Below are positions 7,189-12,408 of a stretch of 12,494 bases of DNA, one piece after another. The notes beneath the pieces were generated by a model. That model saw nothing but the letters and a program-made list of their open reading frames with translations, was not told where the DNA came from and ran no database searches. The DNA lies in contig CACXDE010000083.1 in the NCBI GenBank assembly GCA_902766305.1, positions 1 through 12,494 of the forward strand, given 5' to 3'. The position numbers and the translations under genes were made by a program. The DNA is from an uncultured Ruminococcus sp. Lineage in GTDB: Bacteria; Bacillota; Clostridia; Oscillospirales; Acutalibacteraceae. Positions within the stretch are counted from its first letter, which is position 1, and every line of letters starts with the position of its first letter.

Positions 7189-7243
7189 TCCGGGGGAAAC
7201 CCTTTGTTTGAAAACAAAGGGTTATCCCCCAGACCCCTTTCCT
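7189..7243. repeat. Long nested hairpin after tsaD (repeat or terminator)
   Basis: AACCCTTTGTTT at 7198-7209 pairs perfectly with AAACAAAGGGTT at 7212-7223. It is framed by GGGGG at 7192-7196 and CCCCC at 7226-7230, with a small internal bulge. Downstream is CCCCTTTCCTAAAAAAA, not a T-run. Position suggests transcript termination or 3'-end protection. From memory, closely similar hairpins recur between genes of Ruminococcaceae, so it may be a dispersed element. Confidence 0.65.
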
Positions 7244-7291
7244 AAAAAAAACAATAAATTTACCAAAATAGATATAAAGAGGAATATTATT

Positions 7292-7849
7292 ATGGCGGCA
7301 TGGACTTTTGAAACAAAAAGACTTATCATAAGGGAGTACAGACCGAAGGATGTGGATGAATTTCTCAGGGTCGTACAGCAGGATAATATTTATAAAACAA
7401 CATATGGTATACCGAGAGATTATCCTAAAAGCCGTGCCAGAAAATGGCTGAAATTTATCCGCAATAATATAAAAACCATGCAAAGCTATGAATTTGGTAT
7501 GTTCCTCAAAGAAAATGGACAGTATATAGGAAATGTGGGTCTTATCAATGTCAGCATGGAACATAATCATGCTGACATTTCATATTATATAGATACACAG
7601 CTGAGAAATAAAGGCTACACCACAGAAGCGGCACTTGAAATGCTTGAATTTGGGTTTTCCGTACTTGGCTTTGAAAAGATATCCGGTCTTTGTATGAGTA
7701 TCAACCCTTCATCAAGAAGAGTTATGGAAAAAATAGGAATGAAATATGAGGGTACGGCACGAAAAGATCTGTTGAAGGATGGAATATATTACGATATGGA
7801 TCATCTTTCTATACTTAAAAGCGAGTATTTTACAGAATGTAAAAGTTGA
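7292..7849 (+). CDS. GNAT family N-acetyltransferase (RimJ/RimL-like)
   Basis: A 185-residue acetyltransferase of the Acetyltransf_3 (RimJ/RimL) group. The start ETKRLIIREYRPKDVDEF (residues 7-24) is the classic first strand and helix of that group. The acetyl-CoA loop is LRNKGYTTEA (103-112), and FEKISGLCMSINPSSRRVMEKIGMKYEG matches the family C-terminal half. The substrate cannot be deduced; members modify protein N-termini, small amines or drugs. ATG at 7292 is supported by AAAGAGGA at 7277-7283, 8 bp upstream. An upstream in-frame TTG at 7208 would lie inside the hairpin and is rejected. No sigma-A promoter was recognised in the 120-bp gap, so it may depend on read-through from tsaD. Confidence 0.88.
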   Translation: MAAWTFETKRLIIREYRPKDVDEFLRVVQQDNIYKTTYGIPRDYPKSRARKWLKFIRNNIKTMQSYEFGMFLKENGQYIGNVGLINVSMEHNHADISYYIDTQLRNKGYTTEAALEMLEFGFSVLGFEKISGLCMSINPSSRRVMEKIGMKYEGTARKDLLKDGIYYDMDHLSILKSEYFTECKS

Positions 7850-7860
7850 ATATGGTTTAG

Positions 7861-7884
7861 TTTTCAACATCGCAATGTTGAAAA
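7861..7884. repeat. TTTTCAACAT hairpin
   Basis: Perfect 10-bp arms, TTTTCAACAT and ATGTTGAAAA, around CGCA. It begins 11 bp after the acetyltransferase stop. It may act as a weak terminator or a 3'-end structure, but no T-run follows. Confidence 0.6.
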
Positions 7885-8012
7885 TGTTAAAAGCACTTTA
7901 CGGTTTGTAATTTCAGAAAATAATATTACAAAAAATTATGTCTTGAAATTTTTAAAAACACAATATATAGTATATAAAAACTGTTTTTTGTCGAAAAAGC
8001 AATATATGTGTT

Positions 8013-8064
8013 TCAACTACAGAGTTGATAAGTTTTCCACAGTTTCAACATTTTGTTGTTGAAA
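8013..8064. repeat. Paired TTCAAC hairpins
   Basis: TCAAC 8013-8017 pairs with GTTGA 8024-8028. TTTCAACA 8043-8050 pairs perfectly with TGTTGAAA 8057-8064. Between them lies TTTTCCACA (8033-8041), a match to the DnaA-box pattern, probably by chance. Confidence 0.5.
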
Positions 8065-8103
8065 GATGTTTAATTCCGTTTTTGAAATATAATATCTTCA
8101 ATT

Positions 8104-8118
8104 ATTACAGCCTGTAAT
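8104..8118. repeat. 15-bp palindrome
   Basis: ATTACAG-C-CTGTAAT: seven-base perfect arms around one C, in AT-rich DNA. It has the size and symmetry of a dimeric regulator site, but no promoter lies next to it, so function is unknown. Confidence 0.4.
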
Positions 8119-8139
8119 TAATGTTTAAAATTCCAGAAA

Positions 8140-8167
8140 TAAGTTGTAAGTTGTCAGTCGTAAGCTC
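8140..8167. repeat. Heptamer tandem repeat (TAAGTTG)
   Basis: Units TAAGTTG, TAAGTTG, TCAGTCG and TAAGCTC in exact 7-bp phase. This is the reverse-complement form of the CAACTTA units at 859-893. It overlaps the left edge of the dispersed element copy 2. Confidence 0.7.
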
Positions 8168-8332
8168 AAAGCAACGGCGTATCAGTTTTTTTCTTCTTTT
8201 GTCTTTTCAAAAGCTTGCCCCGTTTGTCATTCTGAGGAGCGGAGTTGTTGTTAAGAGTATGTTCGCTTTTTAACTTGCCGGTGACAATGCAACACGATAT
8301 TTTCAGAAACAAAGCGACGAAGAATCTTTAGT
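8157..8332. repeat. Dispersed intergenic element, copy 2
   Basis: Same orientation and block order as the copy at 760-919: GTCGTAAGCTCAAA, the TTTTTTTCTTCTTTTG block, AAGCTT with CCCC after it, GTCATTCTGAGGAGC (8226-8240), then filler, then AACAAAGCGACGAAGAATCT (8309-8328). The filler (about 8241-8308) is unrelated to that of copy 1 and is longer. No ORF is present. Confidence 0.65.
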
Positions 8333-8335
8333 TAT

Positions 8336-8405
8336 TAAGTTATAAGTTGGAAGTTGTAAGTAACTGAAAACTTATAACTTCCAACTGACAACTGATAACT
8401 ACTTA
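8336..8405. repeat. Heptamer array folded as an inverted repeat
   Basis: The left half is TAAGTTA, TAAGTTG, GAAGTTG (8336-8356). The right half is six units in phase from 8364 to 8405, consensus CTKAYAA. The halves are reverse complements: 8345-8361 pairs with 8370-8386 over 17 positions, with one G:T pair and an 8-base loop. It adjoins the right end of the dispersed element. Confidence 0.75.
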
Positions 8406-8425
8406 CTCCCGTTCTTGAATTAAAA

Positions 8426-8465
8426 ACATATTGTATATTTAACCGTAAAGCTACATATTGTATAT
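8426..8465. repeat. 13-bp direct repeats upstream of the tRNA promoter
   Basis: ACATATTGTATAT occurs at 8426-8438 and again at 8453-8465. The second copy ends 19 bp before the -35 box. It may act as an UP-like AT-rich stimulating region or a protein site. Confidence 0.5.
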
Positions 8466-8484
8466 ATTTATTTTTAAAAAAGGA

Positions 8485-8513
8485 TTGACAAAACTATGCG
8501 CACATAGTATAAT
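8485..8513 (+). promoter_or_regulatory. Consensus promoter of the tRNA pair
   Basis: TTGACA at 8485-8490 and TATAAT at 8508-8513 with a 17-bp spacer, a full match to the sigma-A consensus, 27 bp before the tRNA. The spacer contains ACTATG-CGCA-CATAGT (8493-8508), a perfect 6-bp inverted repeat whose right arm ends on the first base of the -10 box. Confidence 0.9.
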
Positions 8514-8540
8514 AATAAAGCTGATTCACGCAGCACATAT

Positions 8541-8617
8541 GGCGGCATAGCTCAGCTGGCTAGAGCATTCGGTTCATACCCGGAGTGTCGTAGGTTCAAG
8601 TCCCACTGCCGCTACCA
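8541..8617 (+). tRNA. tRNA-Met (CAU), elongator type
   Basis: A cloverleaf can be drawn: acceptor GGCGGCA with TGCCGCT, D arm GCTC/GAGC, anticodon stem TTCGG/CCGGA around TTCATAC (anticodon CAT), T arm GTAGG/CCCAC around TTCAAGT. CCA is encoded (8615-8617). The paired first position (G1:U72) argues against an initiator tRNA, which normally has an unpaired 1-72 position. A CAU anticodon could also be tRNA-Ile with lysidine modification, but the body resembles elongator tRNA-Met. The middle T-stem pair is an A-C mismatch. Confidence 0.9.
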
Positions 8618-8622
8618 TAAAT

Positions 8623-8648
8623 GTGAATAGTTAATCTTTACTATTCAC
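8623..8648 (+). repeat. Inter-tRNA hairpin
   Basis: GTGAATAG (8623-8630) and CTATTCAC (8641-8648) are perfect 8-bp arms around a 10-base loop, between the two tRNAs. It could guide precursor processing. It also fits the 7-bp phase of the other arrays. Confidence 0.5.
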
Positions 8649-8653
8649 TATAT

Positions 8654-8725
8654 GGCCCGGTGGTCAAGCGGTTAAGACACCGCCCTTTCACGGCGGTAAC
8701 ACGGGTTCGATTCCCGTCCGGGTCA
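8654..8725 (+). tRNA. tRNA-Glu (UUC)
   Basis: Full cloverleaf: acceptor GGCCCGG with CCGGGTC, D arm GTCA...GACA, anticodon stem CCGCC/GGCGG around CTTTCAC (anticodon TTC), T arm ACGGG/CCCGT around TTCGATT, discriminator A at 8725. CCA is not encoded, unlike the upstream tRNA-Met, so it must be added after transcription. It shares the promoter at 8485. Confidence 0.95.
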
Positions 8726-8737
8726 TTTAATAGCGAG

Positions 8738-8768
8738 AAGGCAAGGAAGACAGTTCCTTGCCTTTTTT
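8738..8768 (+). terminator. Intrinsic terminator of the tRNA operon
   Basis: AAGGCAAGGAA (8738-8748) pairs perfectly with TTCCTTGCCTT (8754-8764) around GACAG, and a T-run extends to 8768. It lies 12 bp after tRNA-Glu. Confidence 0.93.
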
Positions 8769-8790
8769 GCGTATATAACATTATCTTCTC

Positions 8791-8814
8791 GGACTGCTTC
8801 GGCAGTCCTTTTCT
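8791..8814 (+). terminator. Second terminator with TTCG tetraloop
   Basis: GGACTGC (8791-8797), loop TTCG, GCAGTCC (8802-8808), then TTTTCT. A UUCG loop on a GC-rich 7-bp stem is very stable, so it is probably a backup terminator after the tRNA pair. Confidence 0.8.
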
Positions 8815-8892
8815 ACCCATTTTCAAGGAACGTCAACAGTCAGGGCTGCACTATGGGCTTCATCTTATACAATCATACAGATCAGGCAAAAA

Positions 8893-9768
8893 TCATACAG
8901 TCAACCCTGTTTTATCCCTAAACTCATCTACAGTCATATCAGCTTGAGATGCAGCTTGCACAAGCGTAATGATACCTTTCTTTACAAGGTCAGCAAGAGT
9001 AAGGATTATTCCTTCTGCTCTGCCTTCTGCTCTGCCTTTCACAAAGCCTGCTCCGACACCACGCTCATAGCTCTCCTCCATGTAGGTGTTGTAGTCATAA
9101 AGGGCTTTCTGTCTTGCAGTGTATTCAAGTCTTTTCTCCTGATCTGCGCTGATCTCTTCAAGCTTTTCGTAGGCTGTTTTCAGGTAATTGCTTTCTTGTG
9201 CCAACATTTCAAACTCCCCCTTACTATCGGCTTTGATAAATCTTATCCAATCATACAGGTCTGTTCCATCGTCTGTCTGCGGCAGCTTCGGCAGCTCCAC
9301 AATGTGTATCTCCATTATATCAGTGTATTTGATATGCTCGGTATCCTCGGATATGTGGTACACCGTATGAAAACGCTTTGTTGCTTTTATATAGTCAAAA
9401 TCAAGAATGTTGATACCGATACATTTCTTGATGTTTGAATACTTCTTGTTTATCCCCACCTGCTCAACAAGCATTTTTGAAAGATAGAATGTACTTCTGT
9501 CTGCCCATGCCCTCAGATACGCAAGATTTATCTCAATATCTATCTCGGTATTATTATTCATCGTAAGTCTGACATCGAGTATTCCCTGCTTTTAATCATC
9601 GTGGATCTTCGGAAGATTTGTATTGAGCAATACGGTTTCCTTTATCTCCGTGTCTTTGATAGATAGAACCGCACTCAGAAAGCCCTTGCGTACCGTTTCA
9701 TCACGCATCAATTCCTTGAATGCGAAATCTACCTTCGGTGACATAATAAAATCGTCATTATTAACCAT
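8893..9768 (-). pseudogene. Rpn-family PD-(D/E)XK nuclease/putative transposase, broken by an in-frame stop
   Basis: Reading leftward from ATG at 9768-9766, with GGAG at 9781-9778 as ribosome binding site, one frame of 291 codons plus stop runs to 8893. Codon 59 (9594-9592) is TAA. The text around it, LPKIHDD-stop-KQGILDVRL, matches the Rpn family, where I expect a glutamate (GAA) at that place. Domain marks are PKVDFAFKELM near the start, the nuclease core Asp65 and Glu79 (ILDV...IDIEIN, with Asn81 where glutamine is usual), WADRSTFYLSKML, INILDF, IVELPKLP, and a C-terminal GRAEGRAEG repeat. Re-initiation at Met70 would give a 222-residue fragment without Asp65. Rpn proteins promote RecA-independent recombination or behave as transposases. 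No terminal repeats were found. Confidence 0.85.
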
Positions 9769-9843
9769 TGCTATTCACTCCAATTCTATATACATTTATG
9801 GGACTTGGGGCTCCATTTTTTATTTTACCGACAGAAGAAAAAA

Positions 9844-10056
9844 TCAAATATTATCTGTATCAGGCTTATATTCAAGCAGATCCCCGGGCTGACAGTCCAA
9901 TGCTTTACATAACCTGTCTATTGTATCAAGTGTGACATTTTTACCATTTTTTAGAGCTGTTAATGCACTTTGAGAAATAATATTATCTTTTCTTATCTGA
10001 TAGGTAGTCAACCCTTTATCTTTCATTGTAGAAAACAATTTATCATAGCAAATCAT
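9844..10056 (-). CDS. XRE/Cro-type transcriptional regulator
   Basis: A 70-residue, single-domain helix-turn-helix protein of the Cro/C1 type. Residues 17-50 (TTYQIRKDNIISQSALTALKNGKNVTLDTIDRLC) carry the HTH, with SQSALTALKNG as recognition helix. KALDCQPGDLLEY (51-63) is the characteristic last helix of short XRE proteins. The ATG has TCCTT (AAGGA on the coding strand) at 10070-10066, 9 bp upstream. Its promoter (-35 TTGTTT at 10110-10105, -10 TATAAT at 10087-10082, 17-bp spacer) is overlapped by a long inverted repeat, which suggests autoregulation. It is divergent from the small ORF at 10210. Small XRE proteins of this kind are common on mobile elements and beside toxin or defence genes. 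Confidence 0.9.
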   Translation of the reverse strand: MICYDKLFSTMKDKGLTTYQIRKDNIISQSALTALKNGKNVTLDTIDRLCKALDCQPGDLLEYKPDTDNI

Positions 10057-10081
10057 TTTGTATCATCCTTCCTAATTCTTT

Positions 10082-10110
10082 ATTATATCACCGTAATACA
10101 CGGAAAACAA
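10082..10110 (-). promoter_or_regulatory. Promoter of the XRE regulator
   Basis: On the minus strand, TTGTTT (10110-10105) and TATAAT (10087-10082) with a 17-bp spacer. The -35 box lies inside the left arm of the inverted repeat at 10097-10139. Confidence 0.75.
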
Positions 10111-10139
10111 TGTACAACGTATACATTATTTTCCGTGTA
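10097..10139. promoter_or_regulatory. Inverted-repeat operator, probably bound by the XRE regulator
   Basis: Left arm TACACGGAAAACAATGTA (10097-10114), spacer of 7 bp, right arm TACATTATTTTCCGTGTA (10122-10139). The arms are reverse complements except for one position. It covers the -35 region of the XRE promoter and ends 43 bp before the -10 box of the divergent ORF, so one site could control both directions. Confidence 0.75.
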
Positions 10140-10158
10140 TGTTTGTGCAAGTGGTCTA

Positions 10159-10187
10159 TCGAACATGCACGGTGTATGGTGTATAAT
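10159..10187 (+). promoter_or_regulatory. Possible promoter of the small divergent ORF
   Basis: TATAAT at 10182-10187 is consensus. The hexamer 17 bp upstream (TCGAAC, 10159-10164) is a poor -35 box, so the promoter may need activation. GGTGTAT is repeated twice just before the -10 box. Confidence 0.45.
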
Positions 10188-10209
10188 AATTAAACAAGAG
10201 GTCACTACT

Positions 10210-10656
10210 ATGGAAAACAGACAGTACTTCAATCCGACACCCGGCACAATCTACGAGAATAAAGGCGGCGGCTCTTATCTCTGCCTTTCCCGATCAGGAC
10301 ACTTTGAAGCAAAGTTTCAGAGAGTGAGCAAGTACAAGTGGACCGGAAGTGCCCTTGTGGTACCGCCGGAGCCGATTTTGTTTTGGAAAGGTATTGAATT
10401 ATTGTTTGTTAATGTATTTCCGGAAGTGAATTGGGAGTGCAGGCACTGCACCGGCTCTTTCGGGTGTGCAATTCTGTTGCCTGCTTTAAGTGCAACAGCA
10501 ATAGCTTTTGCTAAGCCCATTATTCTCCACTTCCCTGTTCATCGTAAACCAGGCGATTGTCCCAAAAGCAAATCTGCTGAAAGTGCCAAAAAGCCCAATT
10601 TTATGCGGTTTCCATGTAGTTTTTGTTTGTGTGTCGGAAATACGGTAAACCTATGA
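10210..10656 (+). CDS. Small hypothetical protein, possibly chimeric or degraded at its 3' end
   Basis: ATG at 10210 has GAGG at 10198-10201, 8 bp upstream, and a -10 box at 10182, so initiation here is credible. The first 45 or so residues (MENRQYFNPTPGTIYENKGGG and onward, to about KYKW) look like a genuine small-protein start and recall short unannotated Ruminococcus proteins, from memory only. After about residue 48 the sequence changes to hydrophobic and cysteine/proline-rich text (ECRHCTGSFGC, FPCSFCLCVG) without family resemblance. The minus strand in that part also reads open in pieces, for example a frame with TWKPHKIGLFGTFSRFAFGTI that ends early. I suspect a short gene joined to unrelated or decayed sequence. 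The upstream in-frame extension to 9970 is spurious. Confidence 0.4.
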   Translation: MENRQYFNPTPGTIYENKGGGSYLCLSRSGHFEAKFQRVSKYKWTGSALVVPPEPILFWKGIELLFVNVFPEVNWECRHCTGSFGCAILLPALSATAIAFAKPIILHFPVHRKPGDCPKSKSAESAKKPNFMRFPCSFCLCVGNTVNL

Positions 10657-10711
10657 ATTTGAAACCTTACAAATTGTGAAATACTTTGGTTTCGTTTATA
10701 GCTTCGGTTTG

Positions 10712-10740
10712 TTGACTTTTATTATATATGACGGTATAAT
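10712..10740 (+). promoter_or_regulatory. Sigma-A promoter of the ATPase-nuclease gene
   Basis: TTGACT at 10712-10717 and TATAAT at 10735-10740 with a 17-bp spacer. The -10 box ends 38 bp before the chosen GTG start, giving a leader of about 30 bases. The gene therefore has its own promoter. Confidence 0.85.
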
Positions 10741-10778
10741 TATAGTATAAACTATCATATAGCGTGGTGAATGACAGA

Positions 10779-12347
10779 GTGAAGACCTTTACAACTACCG
10801 GATTATGCATTCCGGATGAAAACTACATGGTCAATATTGATGATAAGATCATACAAATAAAGGCAATGGTGGATCGGGGCGAGTATTTTACCATCAACCG
10901 GGCAAGACAATACGGTAAAACCACAACCCTGAACCTGCTTGCACAAAAGCTTCAGGATGACTACTATGTGTTGAGCCTTGATTTTCAAGCAATAGGAAAT
11001 GCCAGCTTTGCAACAGAAGAAAAATTCGTAAAAGCCTTTTGCAGACTTCTGAAAAAGAAAGCTAAAAAAGCAAATATTCCGGATGAGATACAGGAATTAA
11101 TAAATGAGATTATTGCGAGAAAAGATGAACTCGCTGTCCTCGATGAATTATTTGATGTACTGACTCAGTGGTTTGATTCTTCGGATAAGCCTGTCGTTCT
11201 GATAATTGACGAAGTTGACTCCGCATCAAACAATCAGGTATTTTTAGATTTTCTTGCTCAGCTCAGGCTCATGTTTCTCGAAAGAAAAATGGATCCGACA
11301 AACGGTGCTTTCAGATCCGTTATCCTTGCCGGAGTAACAGATATAAAAAATCTAAAGCGAAAGCTACGCCCTGAAGAAGCTCATAAAATCAACAGTCCCT
11401 GGAATATTGCATCGGATTTCAGAATCAACATGAGCTTATCTGTACAGGGTATCACCGGAATGCTTGATGAATATGAAAATGACCACCATACCGGAATGGA
11501 TACCCATATGATTGCACAGGAGATTTATGACTATACAAGCGGATATCCGTTCCTCGTCAGCCGTATATGTCAGATAATAGATACGGAGTTTCCTACAGAA
11601 TGGAATATTAACGGTGTAAGCGAAGCTGTCAAGCATATCCTTTCAGAAAACAATACATTATTTGATTCATTGATGGGCAAGGTTTACGTCAATGAGTCTC
11701 TGAGAGATATACTGCAAAGCATTTTGTTCAGCGGTGATCGAGTATCATATAATCAATATAATATGTCTGCTATGGATGGTGAAATGTACGGTTTCCTTAC
11801 CAATAAAGACGGTGCAATGGTAATATCCAACAGAATATTTGAGGTTATTCTTTATAATTATTTCCTGAATCTGAAAGAGGTAAAGGACAGCCCTATTTCA
11901 CGATCCGGTTCGGACAGCAAAGACCAGATCATTGAAAACGGTCGTCTGAACATGAAAAAGCTTTTAGAACGTTATATCACTGTGTTTGAAGATATTTACG
12001 AAGGAAAAGCTGATGTCTTTGACGAAGAGGAAGGCAGGAGGAGATTTCTGCTTTTTATCCGACCAATCATCAACGGCACGGGTAATTACTATATCGAAAG
12101 CCGTACACGCAACAGTGAGCGTATGGATATAGTAATTGACTATCTCGGAGAAAGATTTGTTGTAGAGTTGAAGATCTGGAGGGGTAAAGCCTATCATGAA
12201 AAGGGCGAGGTTCAGCTTGCGGATTATATCAGCTACTATCATCTTGACACCGGATATATGCTGACGTACAGCTTCAACCAGAAAAAAAGCTGTGATCTCA
12301 CGGAGAAAGACATTAACGGAAAGACATTAATCGAAGCATTTGTATAA
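10779..12347 (+). CDS. AAA-type ATPase with C-terminal PD-(D/E)XK nuclease-like domain
   Basis: A 522-residue two-domain protein. The N-terminal ATPase has FTTTGLCIPDENYMV (4-18), a Walker A-like loop RARQYGKTTT (41-50; Gly46, Lys47, Thr48, without the usual first glycine), and Walker B VVLIIDEVD (139-147; Asp144, Glu145). SVILAGVTDIKNLKRK (180-195) is probably a sensor strand. A helical middle follows, then a C-terminal domain with INGTGNYYIESRTR (431-444) and nuclease-like residues Asp450, Glu463 and Lys465 (RMDIVIDYLGERFVVELKIW). Such proteins are abundant in gut Clostridia and Bacteroidetes; their biological role is not established. GTG at 10779 is chosen because GGTGA (10766-10770) sits 8 bp upstream and the protein then begins MKTFTTTG, as relatives do from memory. 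GTG at 10764 lacks a ribosome binding site. Confidence 0.85.
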   Translation: MKTFTTTGLCIPDENYMVNIDDKIIQIKAMVDRGEYFTINRARQYGKTTTLNLLAQKLQDDYYVLSLDFQAIGNASFATEEKFVKAFCRLLKKKAKKANIPDEIQELINEIIARKDELAVLDELFDVLTQWFDSSDKPVVLIIDEVDSASNNQVFLDFLAQLRLMFLERKMDPTNGAFRSVILAGVTDIKNLKRKLRPEEAHKINSPWNIASDFRINMSLSVQGITGMLDEYENDHHTGMDTHMIAQEIYDYTSGYPFLVSRICQIIDTEFPTEWNINGVSEAVKHILSENNTLFDSLMGKVYVNESLRDILQSILFSGDRVSYNQYNMSAMDGEMYGFLTNKDGAMVISNRIFEVILYNYFLNLKEVKDSPISRSGSDSKDQIIENGRLNMKKLLERYITVFEDIYEGKADVFDEEEGRRRFLLFIRPIINGTGNYYIESRTRNSERMDIVIDYLGERFVVELKIWRGKAYHEKGEVQLADYISYYHLDTGYMLTYSFNQKKSCDLTEKDINGKTLIEAFV

Positions 12348-12351
12348 AACA

Positions 12352-12399
12352 AAAAAGCTCACGGACAGGAAGTATTTTTTCTCATCCGTGAGCTTTTTT
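12352..12399. terminator. Bidirectional intrinsic terminator
   Basis: AAAAAGCTCACGGA (12352-12365) pairs perfectly with TCCGTGAGCTTTTT (12385-12398) around a 19-base loop. Read either way, the stem ends in a T-run, which suits the convergent genes on both sides. Confidence 0.92.
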
Positions 12400-12408
12400 A
12401 TTACGTTT

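Larger units (their letters stand above)
7850..8484. other. AT-rich gene-free spacer with many small repeats
   Basis: No credible ORF was found. It holds three TTCAAC/GTTGAA hairpins (7861-7884, 8013-8028, 8043-8064), a 15-bp palindrome (8104-8118), heptamer arrays (8140-8167, 8336-8405), copy 2 of the dispersed element (8157-8332), and a pair of 13-bp direct repeats (8426-8465) just before the tRNA promoter. Confidence 0.75.

Noticed and set aside
7208..7291. N-terminal extension of the GNAT protein from TTG at 7208
   Set aside because: The extension is encoded by the hairpin repeat and a poly-A tract. ATG at 7292 has an excellent ribosome binding site.
8033..8041. DnaA-box-like TTTTCCACA suggesting a replication origin
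   Set aside because: Only one box was seen and no dnaA, dnaN, rpmH or repeated boxes are near.
8011..8064. TTTCAAC repeats as a possible CRISPR array or tracrRNA anti-repeat
   Set aside because: There are no regular repeats with unique spacers and no cas genes. The copies form hairpins of unequal size.
8718..8892. Integration site (att) at the 3' end of tRNA-Glu
   Set aside because: The accessory region starts right after it, but no second copy of the tRNA 3' end and no integrase gene were found in the window.
8660..8947. Plus-strand ORF of 95 codons and a minus-strand ORF of 61 codons across tRNA-Glu
   Set aside because: Both run through the tRNA and its terminators, so they are chance frames on structured RNA sequence.
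8944..9438. Plus-strand ORF of 164 codons opposite the Rpn-type gene
   Set aside because: The minus-strand frame matches a known family from end to end, so this is its shadow.
9592..9594. Programmed stop-codon read-through in the Rpn-type gene
   Set aside because: No stimulatory structure or known read-through context was seen, and a simple point mutation explains it.
9970..10209. Upstream extension of the small ORF at 10210
   Set aside because: It would cross the XRE gene start, its promoter and the operator. The ribosome binding site and -10 box support ATG at 10210.
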